DNA of 64,000 nt from Gordius sp. MW1. Its lineage: Eukaryota; Nematomorpha; Gordioida; Gordea; Gordiidae. Positions within the stretch are counted from its first letter, which is position 1. Every line of letters begins with the position of its first letter. The notes under the pieces were generated by a model. That model was not told the DNA's origin and did not search any database. It saw only the letters and a list, made by a program, of their open reading frames with translations. This document shows, piece by piece, positions 50,318 through 61,793 of the stretch. The position numbers and the translations under genes are program-made. Location of the stretch: the NCBI GenBank assembly GCA_964036665.1, contig OZ038532.1, positions 7,130,001-7,194,000 on the forward strand. The letters run 5' to 3'.

Positions 50318-52143
50318 TTTTATATACCGTAAAATTTCAACTAACTATGGTCTTTTAGCACTTTGTCTGCTTAATTTTGATAATATATAATCGAAATTTT
50401 AATATTTATTCCAATTAAAATTAAGGCAAATTTAACTAAAAATATAATATAATTTTAATTTATTTTAATTCTTTAATTTTTAATAATAAAATTGCGATTT
50501 GGGTTTTTAATACATACCTACCTCTATCGAGTGTTTTATTTTTAATTGCTATTGTAACATATTCCTTTTGTGTGCAATGTAGCGTGACTGATAGTAGTTT
50601 TGTTTCACAACAAATTATTTGCTAAGTATTTTATTCATATTGCTAAGTATTTTTAGCGTCGTTGCTAAGTATTTTATTCATTTGCTAAGTATTTAATTTG
50701 TTTGCTAAGTTTTTAAATTAATTTTAAGTATTCAAATGCTAAGTATTTTATTGATTTGCTAAGTATTTTATTCATTTGCTAAGTATTTTATTTATTTGCT
50801 AAGTACTTTAATGTTTTGCCAAGTATTTAAATATATGCTAGGTTAATAAAAAAAATTAAACATTTCCATTAAAACTTTGCCCGTTTTGGATTTAAATTAT
50901 TATTACCTTTTTTTACTACTCAGAATTTTGATTAAAATTCCTTGCTTAAAATTAAAAAATTAAGCATATCAGAACAAAAACTTATCAATAATGAAAAAAC
51001 TTAGCATTTTAAAGTGAGGGTAGTCTGTTATGCTTATGATGATGTTAGTTGCGTCGGGTTAGTTAATGCTATTACTTATTAATAAAAGCTTGAAATACCG
51101 TGTCATAATTTAAAATAAATTTTACTTTGCATAAATCACTCGGTACTTATGGTTTAATTGATTATGATAAGAGACCGGAAGTCGAAATATTAAATCCTGT
51201 ATAAAAAGTAACAAATTATTTTTTCAAAATTTTGTAGAAAAACTCTTGAGATGTTTTTATACCAATTTTATTCTGTTATAATATACATGTAATATATCTA
51301 GCCCCCCTCCCTTAAATGATAAAAAAATATTATATACAAAAACTCTTGAAAGTATTTATGTTCCATCCCCCCCCCCCTAATTGAACATAAAAATTTTCGC
51401 CCCCCCCCCCAATGTTTTAGGCTTGTTTAGAAACGATATTTCAAACTTTCATTAATAAGTAATAGCCATACAATACTCTAGCTAACCCGACGCAACTAAC
51501 ATCATCATAAGCATAACAGATAATACTGAGCAAATAATTTAAATACTCGGCACAACTTATTTAAATACTTAGCATTTGTATACTTAGCATATAATTTAAA
51601 TACTTAGCATATAATTTAAATACTTAGCAAAAAATTAAAATACTTGGCAAATAAATAAAAAACTTAGCAAAACAATAAAATGCTTAGCAAAATTCATTTA
51701 AATACCTAGCAATTGAATAAAATACTTAGCATTTGAATATAAAACTTACAATTAATTAATTACTTAGCAAATGAATAAAATACTTAGCAACGACGCTAAA
51801 AATACTTAGCAATATGAATAAAATACTTAGCAAATAATTTGTTGTGAAATAAAACTACTATCAGTCACGCTACATTGCACACAAAAGGAATATGTTACAA
51901 AATGGTAGCAATTAAAAATAAAACACTCGATAGAGGTAGGTATGTATTAAATACCCAAATCGCAATTTTTTTATTAAAAATTAAAGAATAAAATTAAACT
52001 AAAATTATATTATATTTTTAGTTGAATTTGCCTTAATTTTAATTGGAATAAATATTAAAATTTCGATTAAATATTATATATGATCAAATTTAGCAGACAA
52101 AGTGCTAAAAGACCGTAGTTAAGTTGAAATTTTACAGTATACT
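50318..52143. mobile_element. Foldback element with about 700-bp inverted arms
   Basis: The ends TATACCGTAAAATTTCAACT and, from the other strand, TATACTGTAAAATTTCAACT are inverted. The two arms (about 50318-51085 and 51450-52143) match through the whole length, including CCTCTATCGAGTGTTTTATT and TGTGTGCAATGTAGCGTGAC. Each arm carries an array of a roughly 20-base unit, TTGCTAAGTATTTTATTCAT. The loop of about 365 bases has no gene. Flanking TA may be the target duplication, which would suggest Tc1/mariner-type or a similar mobiliser, but this is not proven. Confidence 0.75.
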
Positions 52144-52461
52144 TACGGTTGAATCTCCATTTTTAGTGAATATATGAGAAGCATTTGAAATTCCGAAATT
52201 ATGGATATTTGATAGCGTGTACGAGAGGTACCAGTGTAACCTGTAGGTGACACCACTTTAAACGCGTATAATTTTTAAACTATTGGATAAAATATTAATT
52301 TTTAAATTGAATATGAAAGAGCACAATTAGGCGAATCAGCTGATATGTTTTATTCCCTTTCCTCTTCCTTATTTTATTAATTACACGCTATCAAAAATCC
52401 ATAATTTCGGAATTTCGACTGCTTCTCATATATTCACTAAAAATGGAAACTCAACCGTAAG
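52144..52461. repeat. Inverted-repeat segment around a piggyBac-like end motif
   Basis: Arms of about 78 bases (ACGGTTGAATCTCCATTTTT ... TTTGATAGCGTGT and its inverse) enclose about 160 bases. The loop starts with GAGAGGTACCAGTGTAACC, resembling the right end of the piggyBac read inward. It could be a small piggyBac-derived element or a rearranged left end. Confidence 0.5.
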
Positions 52462-52686
52462 TAATCTTATTGTAATATCATTAAAATCTTGACACTTTCA
52501 CAACTATTTTGATCTAATATTTAATGGTTTTTGGTTAATTAAAATGGGAATAATGTTGGTCCAAAGTTTGGTGTAACCTGTAGGTTACACTAGGCAGGTC
52601 CATATACGTAAGCTAATGTAAATGAATGATGCTACTTTTTATTATTTCTTTAATTAAATTTTTTATATAAAATCTTGTATAATCAA

Positions 52687-53168
52687 AGCAAAATTTTATA
52701 ACAAATTAGAGATAAAGTGTATTATATATAGATTTTAATAGCCATCTTTACCTTTTTTATAATTAAATGCTACATTTTAATTCAAACACTTTATTTATAG
52801 TTTTTTGAAAATTTGTCTATTATTTAAGAAATTAAATATATTTTTTCATCTCTTTTTTTTAATTAGATCTTTGATAGATATAATAGAGGAGTTAGAGAGC
52901 CCCAATGTAGATATTGATGAAGTTATAAGCAAAATTTTATAACAAATTAGAGATAAAGTGTATTATATATAGATTTTAAAATAGCCATCTTTACCTTTTT
53001 TATAATTAAATGCTACATTTTAATTCTATAAACACTTGATTTATAGTTTTTTGAAAATTTGTCTATTATTCAAGAAATTAAATATATTTTTTCATCTATT
53101 TTTTTTTAATTAGATCTTTGATAGATATAATAGAGGAGTTAGACAGCCCCAATGTAGATATTGATGAA
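52687..53168 (+). repeat. Tandem duplication of 241 bp spanning a transposase exon start
   Basis: AGCAAAATTTTATAACAAAT begins at 52687 and again at 52928. Each copy ends in the same coding-like stretch (DIIEELDSPNVDIDE after an AG acceptor), with few differences, so the duplication is recent. Only the second copy runs on into further coding sequence. Confidence 0.75.
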
Positions 53169-55402
53169 ATTATAATTTTTCCCCCAGAGCAAGAAGGAGA
53201 CACAGATGTGGAAAGTGGAGACAAAATGGATTTCGACCTTCAACATTTGCCCCGTTCTATGCTTAATTCTTGCATAGAGGTGGTCAGACATCATAGTAAA
53301 TCAGAAAACGAATCATGCCCAAAATTTAATGAGACAATATAATGGTTACAGTTCAAAACGCCACACTCAATATCACGGAAAATTAAATCTCAAATGGGGA
53401 GGGAATTTGATGTGCATCTAATCCTAACCCTAGCCTAAAACGCTGACCTAAAACCTAACCTTGAACCTTAACCCTGTCCCTTAAAGTTTTATAGTGCAGC
53501 AATAATTGTTAAATGCATACGCATGCGCATTATTAAAATGCGCAGCTATCTGATTGGTCTGTTAAATGCATACTCATGCGCATTACAAGATCTTGAAACG
53601 GTTTCAAGATCTTGAAACCGTTTCAAGCTATTTGTATTTTGTCCCATGGTATTTTGGGAAAATACCTCAGAAAACGATTCATGCCCAAAATAATAGTGGA
53701 CAAAATAAAACGGATATGCATGCATGCAGGTACATTTACGGTATTAACTTTTCCGACACTTTCATGGAGAGGGAATTTGATGTGCATCTAATCCTAACCC
53801 TAACCTAAAACGCTGACCTAAAACACTATCCTGAACCTTAACCCATTATAGATCTTGAAACGGTTTCAAAATCTTGAAACCGTTTTAAGCGCATGCGCAT
53901 TGTTAAAATTCGCAGCTATCTGATTGGTCTGTTAAATGCATAAGCATGCGCATTATAGATTTTGAAACGGTTTCAAGATCTTGAAACCACTAGGATTTTG
54001 TCCTTTGGTATTTTGGGAAAATACCCAGAAAACATCCAAGATAAAAGCATGTTTAACTGGAAAGACAATGATGAAGACTTTAAGCCACATGGCTGTGGTG
54101 ACGCTGAGGAAAATCTAGCTTTTGAACCCATCTACTTGGAAAACCCAGAAGATTACATGGAACAATTTCTTTCGAATGATGTAATTTTGTATGTGGTGAA
54201 TATGAGTAATTTATATGCTTCGCATAACTACAACCTCAATTTAACTGTTAATGAATTTAAAGTCTATATCTCAATTCTTTATTTAACGGGCTACCTGTCT
54301 CCTAAAAATATCAAGATGTTTTGGGAGCTCAGAACGGACTGTTTTAACCAAATGGTATCTAATGGAATGCGTAGAAATCGCTTCCAAGAAATAACTAAAT
54401 ATTTACATTTGGCCGACAACAGCAAATTGGTAGAGGGTGACACTTTTTTTAAAGTTCGAGGGTATTTGGATCTTTTAGATGAACAATTTAAAAGCAACTT
54501 TAAACATTGTAGATCATCTCACATATCCATGGATGAGTGCATGGTTCCTTATTTCGGGCACCACAATGCGAAACAATTTATAATAGGCAAGCCTTTTCGT
54601 TTCGGGTATAAAATGTGGTGTGCGTCAACAAAAAGTGGCTACCTTGTCACATTTAAAGCTTACCAAGGAGCTAAATATTCCATACATCGTCAAAACGAAA
54701 TAGGCTTAGGAGGAGCTGTAATATTGGACTTAGTAAATGAACTACCAGAATTCGGTCCTTACAATGTTTATTTCGATAATTTTTTTACAAGCCCTAATTT
54801 AATGAAATGTCTTTCTAAGATGAATATTGGCGGCACAGGAACTGTGCGGGTCAATCGTATAAAATGCCCGATTATCGATGTAAAATCAATGAAAAAGAAA
54901 GAACGAGGGTTTATATAAAAAAAAACACTTCAAATTTAATGGCTGTCAGATGGAATGATAATAATATTCTCACAATGTTATCAAATTGTCATGGGGTCAA
55001 GCCTATCACCTCTATTGGAAGAATCACGAAAGCGAAAAAAATAGAAAAAAAATTGTAATTCAATATCCTCATATGTTCAAAATGTATAATTGTTTTATGG
55101 GCGGTGTCGACCGCTTTGACCAAAATATGGATGCAACTAGAGTATCATTTCGCGGCAGAAAATGGTATTTTCCTATATTTGCATTTGGGCTGGATGCTGC
55201 ATGTCAAAATGCATGGCATCTATATTGCAACAATAGGGAAAAAATTACATTATGTAATTTCAAAAGAGAGATAGTGCAAAATTATTTTAAAAAATACGGA
55301 CAACCGCGTAAACGGACTTTAAACCCTAAATTAACTAATTTTAAGAATAATATAACTATACATCAAAAGGAACTAGAATTTTATGTGTATATTGTAAGGT
55401 AG
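53118..55402 (+). pseudogene. piggyBac transposase, broken
   Basis: An acidic N-terminal exon (53118-53340: DIIEELDSPNVDIDE ... DVESGDKMDFD) is separated from the core by a repeat-rich insert. The core (53962-55402) has DVILYVVNMSNLYASHN, then SMDECMVPYFGHH (first catalytic D), VYFDNFFTSPNLMK (second D), SNCHG and GGVDRFDQNM (third D), matching the DDD triad of piggyBac. The reading shifts frame twice, near 54912-54924 and near 55040-55051, both at runs of eight or nine A. No cysteine-rich C-terminal finger was seen after EFYVYIVR. It could be recent decay or sequencing error at homopolymers. As given, it cannot make a full protein. Confidence 0.85.
53410..53990. repeat. Repeat cluster: palindromic GAAACGGTTTCAAGATC and CTAACCCTAA-like tracts
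   Basis: The words CTTGAAACGGTTTCAAGATC occur in direct and inverted form at about 53587-53625, 53850-53887 and 53959-53985. ATGCGCATTRTTAAAATGCG and CTAATCCTAACCCTA-type tracts are duplicated about 370 bases apart. The cluster interrupts the piggyBac transposase region. Confidence 0.65.
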
Positions 55403-56217
55403 GCCTTCACATACATTTTTGGTCTATATATCATAATAATTAACATATTTTATACTCATTGATTTGTTAGTTAATACATTTTTATGTATTTTTTAAAAAA
55501 AACTCATCTTTATTGCATACATAATTGTAAAATTTAATAAATTCTCTATACGTGAGAATATTTGTGCTGCCCAGTGTAACCTGTAGGTGACACCCCTTTT
55601 TTTCTCAAATTAAATAATTTTTTCGAAATTTTTCAATTGTTTAGCTTTATTTAGCATGTAAGAAAGCCCAGAAAAAAATTTCATAAAAATTTTTTCGGCC
55701 GAACTGGGTCTGGTACCTGTCGGGTTAATAGGTGAATTAAACTAACCTAAAGGTTTAGCTTAGGCTAGGTCAATAATCATTAACCTAAGCGTTTAGGTTA
55801 ATTTTGCGCTCTGACCTAAGCTATAAGCTTCTAATTGACCTCGAGGTTTTTTGGTTAATTTTGACCTCTAACCTTGAGGCAGATTTTAGCGTTTCTAAAG
55901 ACCTCAAGGTTTTTTGAGAAGCCTAACCTAACCTATTAGGTTAGGGCGACAAAACCAGAGGTTTTCCCATCACTAGTAAAATGTATGTATTGTATAAACA
56001 ATCTAGAATGCTAAGGCAATGTTCTAGCAAAATTGTAAAGCAATCGGTCGACTTTCGGATAGCATCGCACACAAAGGAAGCGCGTTACATTATATTTATA
56101 TGGATTAGCGAAGTGTCTTTACAATTCATGGCAACTGGATCAATGACCGATAAAAAATTTAATAAAGTTAAATTCATAGGCATAGTAAAGATTCAAATTG
56201 GCGGTTTGGTTAGCAAA

Positions 56218-59200
56218 CAGGCGCGTAGCCAAGGGGCCAGAAACCCGGATGTTTCTGGCCCCTTGACCAAAATTTGGAATTTTTTTTGTTTAATAATTAG
56301 ATTAAATGAGTTAAAATATTATAGTTTAGTTGCATAAAAGATTTTGAGACACTTATAAAAGTCTGGAAACATAATATATACATTTAATTTATAGAATTTA
56401 ATTTTCAACTTGCACCCCAACATTATAATTTTCCACCATTGATTGTAAATTGTATGTATGAATGTATATGTCTGATTGCCGCGAAGAGTTGTAAATTATG
56501 AAGAATTCTATACAAAAATTTTTCCCCCTTAAAATACCAAACCCTGATATTTCTAGTAAGTGACTTAGGCTTTTATTTTATGATTATATAGTATTGATTT
56601 TTATCTTATATATTAAATGTTATAAATATTGTGATTACATTGCCAATTTTAAAATTTTAGAGGATTTAAATTTATCCAATGATGAAGATTCAATTGAAAC
56701 ACTCACACCTATTGTTTTAAACAATAATATTGATGAAAATGCCTCAACTATTCTAAAGTCAACTGGTAGATATAAAATTTTTGTCTTTTTTAGTTTATTT
56801 TTAGAGTTAATTAAAATTTGTAAAATGTTAATTTAATGGAAATAATTTAATCTTAGATATAAAATCATCAAACCAGCAGCCGTATGACATATCTTTGTAT
56901 GTTAACACCATACAACAACAACATTATGAAGATAAGTTGGCAGAATTTGATAAAATTTATCAACCACCACTTTTATTCAATTTCCCTCGTGATAAAACAG
57001 CTAAAAAGCTAAAATTTAATTTCTCATGGTTTCATAAATGGAGCTGGCTCTCCTATTCTCCCCAAGAAAATGGTGCCTATTGTAAATTTTGTGTGTTCTT
57101 TGGACCAAGGTATGGTGGTAAAGGGGATCAAAAGTTAAAAGCCCTTGTCTCTCAACCATACAATAGGTGGACCGATGCCGCTAAAAGTTTTAACGCCCAT
57201 CAAAGCAATTTATACCATAAAAATGCACTCCAAACACATCAGTCATTAACATTAATAAAAGAAGGGAAAAAATCACAAATAATTGAACAAATAGACACAC
57301 AGAGAGTGTTGCAGGCCAAACAAAATCGTCGGAAGATTGCCCCGATAATTGATGCTATATTGACTTTGGGCATTCAAGGCCTATCATTGCGAGGCCATAA
57401 AGATTCAGGGCCTATAAGCCTGGATATAGATGAGAATAATGATGGGAATCTACGGGCTCTACTAAGACACAGGGCTATTGGGGATCAAAATCTTTTTGAT
57501 TCCCTCAAAAGTTCCCCCAAAAATGCCAATTATTTGAGTCCTCATTTTCAAAATGAAGTCATCAACGTTTGTAATGAAATTATCTTAGAAAAATTGGTAA
57601 TTTGCATTAATAAATCCCCCTTTTTTTCCATACTCTCTGACGAATCCACCGACATAGCGGGAATACAACAAATGTCGCTGTGTGTTCGCTATCTGGACAC
57701 TGATTCGGTCACGATAAAAGAGGATTTTTTGCAGTTTGTGCCGGTCCAAGACACAACTGGAAAAGGAATATCTGACATTATTATTCAAAGCCTCAAGGAT
57801 ATGAAGATCAACATAAATTTGTTAAGAGGTCAGGGCTATGATGGTGCCCGAAATATGAGTGGGAAATTTAATGGCGTTCAAGCCAATATTATTAAATCTT
57901 ATCCAACAGCACTATATGTTCATTGTGCATCTCATGCATTAAATTTGGCACTTACAGACGCCTCAACTTTACCTTCTATTAGAAATTGCATGGGTATATT
58001 ATATTTGATTAAAAATTAATCTTTTATTCTAAATAATAATATAGGCATAGTATCAAAGGTCTATGACCTTTTTAAATACCCCAAAAGGCAAGAAGTTTTG
58101 TTGGAAATGCTATCGAACGTGGAAAATAACTCGAATGTCAAAAAGCTTAAACAAGTGTGTTTGACACGATGGGCTTCTAGACACGAAGCAATTTCTACTC
58201 ATATACAACTTCAAGACGCCATATATCCAGCTTTGGAAAAAATCTCTATGTGGTATGATCACGAGGTTGCAACAGAAGCTGCAACCTTATTAAGTTCTCT
58301 TCGGCAATCAGAATATTTAATTTCGCTTTTATGTCTTAATAAATTATTCACTTATACATCTATACTCTGCAATCAATTGCAGAAAAAGGACCTTGACCTT
58401 CAGCAGGTTATTCAACTGGCAGAAAATGTTGTCATTCAGATCAAATTTATTAGAAACAATGTTGACAAAGAGTTTCGTCAAATTTTTCTAAAAGCTGAAG
58501 CGAAAGCAAAATTATATGAGTTTGATCTGAAAAAACCTCGAGTTGCTAATAAGCAAACTTACCGCAGTAATATTCCAACTCAATCTATTGAGGAATATTT
58601 TAAAATAACAATATATATACCCTTGCTTGACTCTTTTATAGTTCAGCTAAATGAACGGTTTTTAGATAAAAAACAAATTTTAGCTAACTTTCAAATCCTC
58701 TTTCCACAAAATCCAATCATTTTACCTGAAACACAAAATAAAATAAATTCTTTAGCAGAATTTTATTCGAGTGATTTGATTGGAACATGCGATAATTTAA
58801 AAGCAGAATTTGATTTGTGGTACATCGCGTTGTCCCAAACGCCAGAGGCATCTCGTCCCAAAAATGCCCTGAACGCACTCTCTACATTTAAGACTATATT
58901 AAATTCATTACCAAATGTTACCACACTTTTATACATACTGGCTTGTCTCCCTATAACTACATGCACTAATGAGCGAAGTTTTTCGACGCTCAGAAGGTTG
59001 AAAACGTATTTAAGAAATACCATGGCCACAAATCGATTAAATGGATTAGCTTTGTTAACAATTCATCGGGAATTAGCTCCCACTTCAGATGCGATTCTTG
59101 ATAAAATATCGCAGGGTAAAAGAAAAATAAACATCATTTTATAGACCCATAACATGGACATCGCGATGTACCTTCAGTTTGAATTGATTCATTAATAAAA

Positions 59201-59629
59201 TTGGGCTAGGAAATTCCTTTCTGTTTCAGGTAAAATTGAATTTTGTATAAAGAGTATTTGAAAATTAGCTAAAACTTGTTTTTTTTCTAAACACCGTCCA
59301 TTTAGCTGTAATCCAAAAAATGTCAAGTAAACAGATTGAGTGACTGTATAATTTTGCTTTGGTTTCCGCCATTTTTTAATTTAACCTAAATGATAATATT
59401 TTCTGCCAGTTGAATAAATGCATGAGGTCGATGTCCTTTTTAAGGTATAAAAGCGATAGTAAAAGCTCTGATTAATGAAGAAAAGGGTTTTCCAAAGCTG
59501 GTTATATGGCCCCTTGAATTCTCGCATATATTGTACGCGAAGTTTATTTTTGTTATATTAAAAAATAAAAGTGTCGAAAATTTTTTTGAATTTTTCTGGC
59601 CCCTTGAGAAAATCCTGGCTACGCGCCTG
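56218..59629 (+). mobile_element. Complete-looking autonomous hAT transposon (3.4 kb)
   Basis: Perfect 8-bp flanks TTAGCAAA lie at 56210-56217 and 59630-59637. The ends CAGGCGCGTAGCCAAGG and CCTGGCTACGCGCCTG are inverted repeats with one mismatch in the first 14. It encodes one open, spliced transposase. Relatives in the window are the decayed copy at 13073-14593 and the 203-bp MITE at 61794-61996, which share the CAGGCGCGTRGCC end. Confidence 0.9.
56498..59144 (+). CDS. hAT transposase, ZMYM1-like / TTF zinc finger type, 4 exons
   Basis: Predicted exons 56498-56555, 56661-56765, 56857-57993 and 58045-59144 join without a stop to 799 aa. All introns are short (105, 91 and 51 bases) with GT..AG borders. 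The first donor is A|GTAAGT. A TTF/BED-like zinc finger region lies at about 110-185 (FNFSWFHKWSWLSY, CKFCVFFG, HQSNLYHKNA). Catalytic-core landmarks are LSDESTDIAGIQQ (about 314), GQGYDGARNMSG (about 381) and VCLTRWASRHEA (about 474). The dimerisation domain is at about 705-790 (LACLPITTCTNERSFSTLRR). This is the class often annotated as zinc finger MYM-type 1-like or 52 kDa repressor-like. It sits inside intact ends, so it would excise and insert this element and possibly its MITEs. Host domestication is unlikely because the ends and target duplication are perfect. Confidence 0.9.
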
Positions 59630-59637
59630 TTAGCAAA

Positions 59638-60620
59638 TGTTATTTCGAAATATTTTATTTAATTTCGTCAATTTATAAGAGTTAGAACTACACTCAAAGC
59701 ATTAGATCTTTAATCTGAACCTGTTTTAAGTAGTTAGGGTAACCCGGCGTTCGTGATGACGCGCGAAGCGAAAAAAAGCGAAGTTAATTTTTTGGCTAAT
59801 TTATCATACTTTTCATTATTTTTCTTAATATCTTATATTCATCGTGAATTTCATCAAATATCACGCAAATAACAATTGTAAATGTGAGGTGTTTATAGTG
59901 AAATTGCAGACAATTATTTTCGCCTGCAGTAAAAAGCTAACGAAAATTAAGATACAAATCATTTTGTACTTTACGCGCAATGGTTAACTAACTTAATTCT
60001 TTTTTTATTGAGTGCCACCATTTTTTCACCATTATTTGCAATATACATGTTAGCCATGGATTTCTTTCATATATTCTGGAAGAGAGGGGGCAACATTATT
60101 ACAAAGAAACGTTGAATAACTTAGACAGGTGACAATCAAGATCTTGACACAAGACGCCATGATTATTTATTGTCACTCAAATTGGAACACATTTTTTAAT
60201 GTCACCTTTACACTTAACTTAATCTCTTGAACCCAAGCGATAATAATTTTTACTATAACTAATCAATTACCCGCTCACGTTTGTCAGAGTAGCGTATTTC
60301 ATGTCCCTAACTTTATTCTACACATAAAGACTGTTTCATTACTCATGGTCACTCTTCTGCCCTATGTATTTTCCCAGGAAAGATCTTATCCCACCACGCC
60401 TCCGTAGTAGAGGATGTGCCTCATAATTTCCCTTTCTCATCCAATCTAGGTCTTTCCACCTTAGAGAATCCAATATGCACCAGTCCATTGAACTATTCTT
60501 GGAGTGATTAAATATTATCCATGACCTTTTAACCATTTCAAGAATTTCTAGAAGTGCCAGACCTGCTACTCTACTATTTTTGATAAATATTAATCATCCA
60601 TTAAAAATCCGTACAAACCT
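59638..60620. other. Gene-poor spacer
   Basis: No supported gene. The minus strand at 60339-60536 has a 66-codon open stretch with some coding look (DSLRWKDLDWMRKGNYEAHP) that I cannot assign. It may be transposon-derived. Confidence 0.3.
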
Positions 60621-61200
60621 TTTTTGACTTACCTTTTACACACTCATCCAAAGCACCCCACAAAATAAACCACCTCCAATTTCCCCCACTGTTAAGCATA
60701 GATCTAAACAAGTTTCCAATAATTAATAACGTTAATCCAAAAAGTGCCCTACGATTAATTCACGCAAATCAATAGCTCCCCTGTTCCCTTGATTCATACC
60801 ACTTAAATCCAAACATCCCCTAACCTCTTTTTACCTTCGCTTCTTATATAAAACTCGACACTATCGAAATTCGTGAAGCCATCATTTCTTTCATCTTAGA
60901 CTCTGCAGCCGGTTCGATGGTCTTCGCCTATACAAGGCTTAATTGACCTCCAAAAGGTAAACGCAACTACCTTACTATGCAACTTAATTATTATTAACGG
61001 AAAAATTCCAAGCGTAATAATCCCTATTTTGTTTGGCACTAAACATATCGCTATCAAATAGCCTGATAAATCTGTAAGGCCCATTGCTATAGGCAACGGC
61101 GACGCCTTATATCGAAACTCATTGGCAAAATTATTAAACCTAGTTTAAGTGATAATTTAATTTCTCATCAATTGGGATTCAGGGAAAAGGCGGTTGTGAG

Positions 61201-61610
61201 CAGAGACCAGATTTGCCAGGCCCGCTGCCCGCCCTGCCCACGGGTCGGGCCGGGCAACTGTCATAAATTTTAACTTTTGGGCGGGCCCGGGCGGGCACCA
61301 TAACAAGATTCGGGCAATTCGGGCTCAATTTTGTCTTTAAATAATGTATTATATTGTTTTTGTGTATAATTGATTTCATAATGTTTGTTAATCCTAGTTT
61401 TCATTTTAAACAAAAATCAAAAATTAAGATAAAATTTTTAAAAAACATAACGATAATAGTGCTAAAAATTTTAAAACACACCATTTCGGGCCGGGCAGCT
61501 CGAATAATTCGGGCATTGCCGGGCGGACACATAGAAGGGTTCGGGCGGGCAGATTAATTATAAAATCGGGCCGGGTTCGGTCAGAAAAATTCTAACAGAT
61601 TTGATTTCTG
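61201..61610. mobile_element. Non-autonomous hAT element with GGGCGGGC words (410 bp) inside LINE
   Basis: Perfect 8-bp flanks GTTGTGAG lie at 61193-61200 and 61611-61618. The ends CAGAGACCAGATTTGCC and, from the other strand, CAGAAATCAAATCTGTT are inverted with mismatches. Subterminal GGGCCGGGC/CGGGCGGGC words repeat. With the element and one flank copy left out, the LINE reads GGCEVASHVA in a single frame, which confirms the borders. Confidence 0.85.
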
Positions 61611-61793
61611 GTTGTGAGGTCGCTAGCCACGTTGCATAAATAAGCCTGCAACAAATCCCTTCCAATCACTGCATGGTTAAATTGGACTTTGCCAATGACT
61701 TTAACAACTTTCGCAAAGAGACGGTGAAACATGTTCCTTAACGCATACCCTGAATTTTCGAGTTATAGTATATTTAGTTAGGGTTATATAACC

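Larger units (their letters stand above)
52220..55724 (+). mobile_element. piggyBac-superfamily transposon, rearranged and inactivated
   Basis: The right end is followed by TTAA (55725-55728) and reads, from the other strand, CCCGACAGGTACCAGACCC. The related left sequence near 52223 is CGAGAGGTACCAG, without an adjacent TTAA. The motif CAGTGTAACCTGTAGGTGAC occurs near both ends. A transposase of piggyBac type lies between. A 241-bp tandem duplication (about 52687-53168) and a repeat-rich insert (about 53.35-53.99 kb) disrupt the 5' part. Confidence 0.75.
50132..55975. mobile_element. hAT-type element split by foldback and piggyBac insertions
   Basis: Identical 8-bp flanks GTAAAATG lie at 50124-50131 and 55976-55983. 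The ends are TAGTGGTGGGAAAA and, from the other strand, TAGTGATGGGAAAACC. About 180 bases on the left and 245 on the right are filled with AACCT / AGGTT words (CTCTAACCTC, CTAACCTAACC). The original element was therefore only about 430 bp. The rest, about 5.4 kb, consists of later insertions: a foldback element (50318-52143), an inverted-repeat segment and a piggyBac (to 55724). Confidence 0.82.

Noticed and set aside
50590-51840. CRISPR-like array of regular repeats
   Set aside because: The TTGCTAAGTATTTTATTC units are directly adjacent with no unique spacers and occur in mirrored arms of a foldback element in an animal genome.
61208-61603. CAGATTTG as target duplication of the GGGCGGGC element
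   Set aside because: This pair is part of the inverted ends; the true flanks are GTTGTGAG, confirmed by the LINE reading frame.
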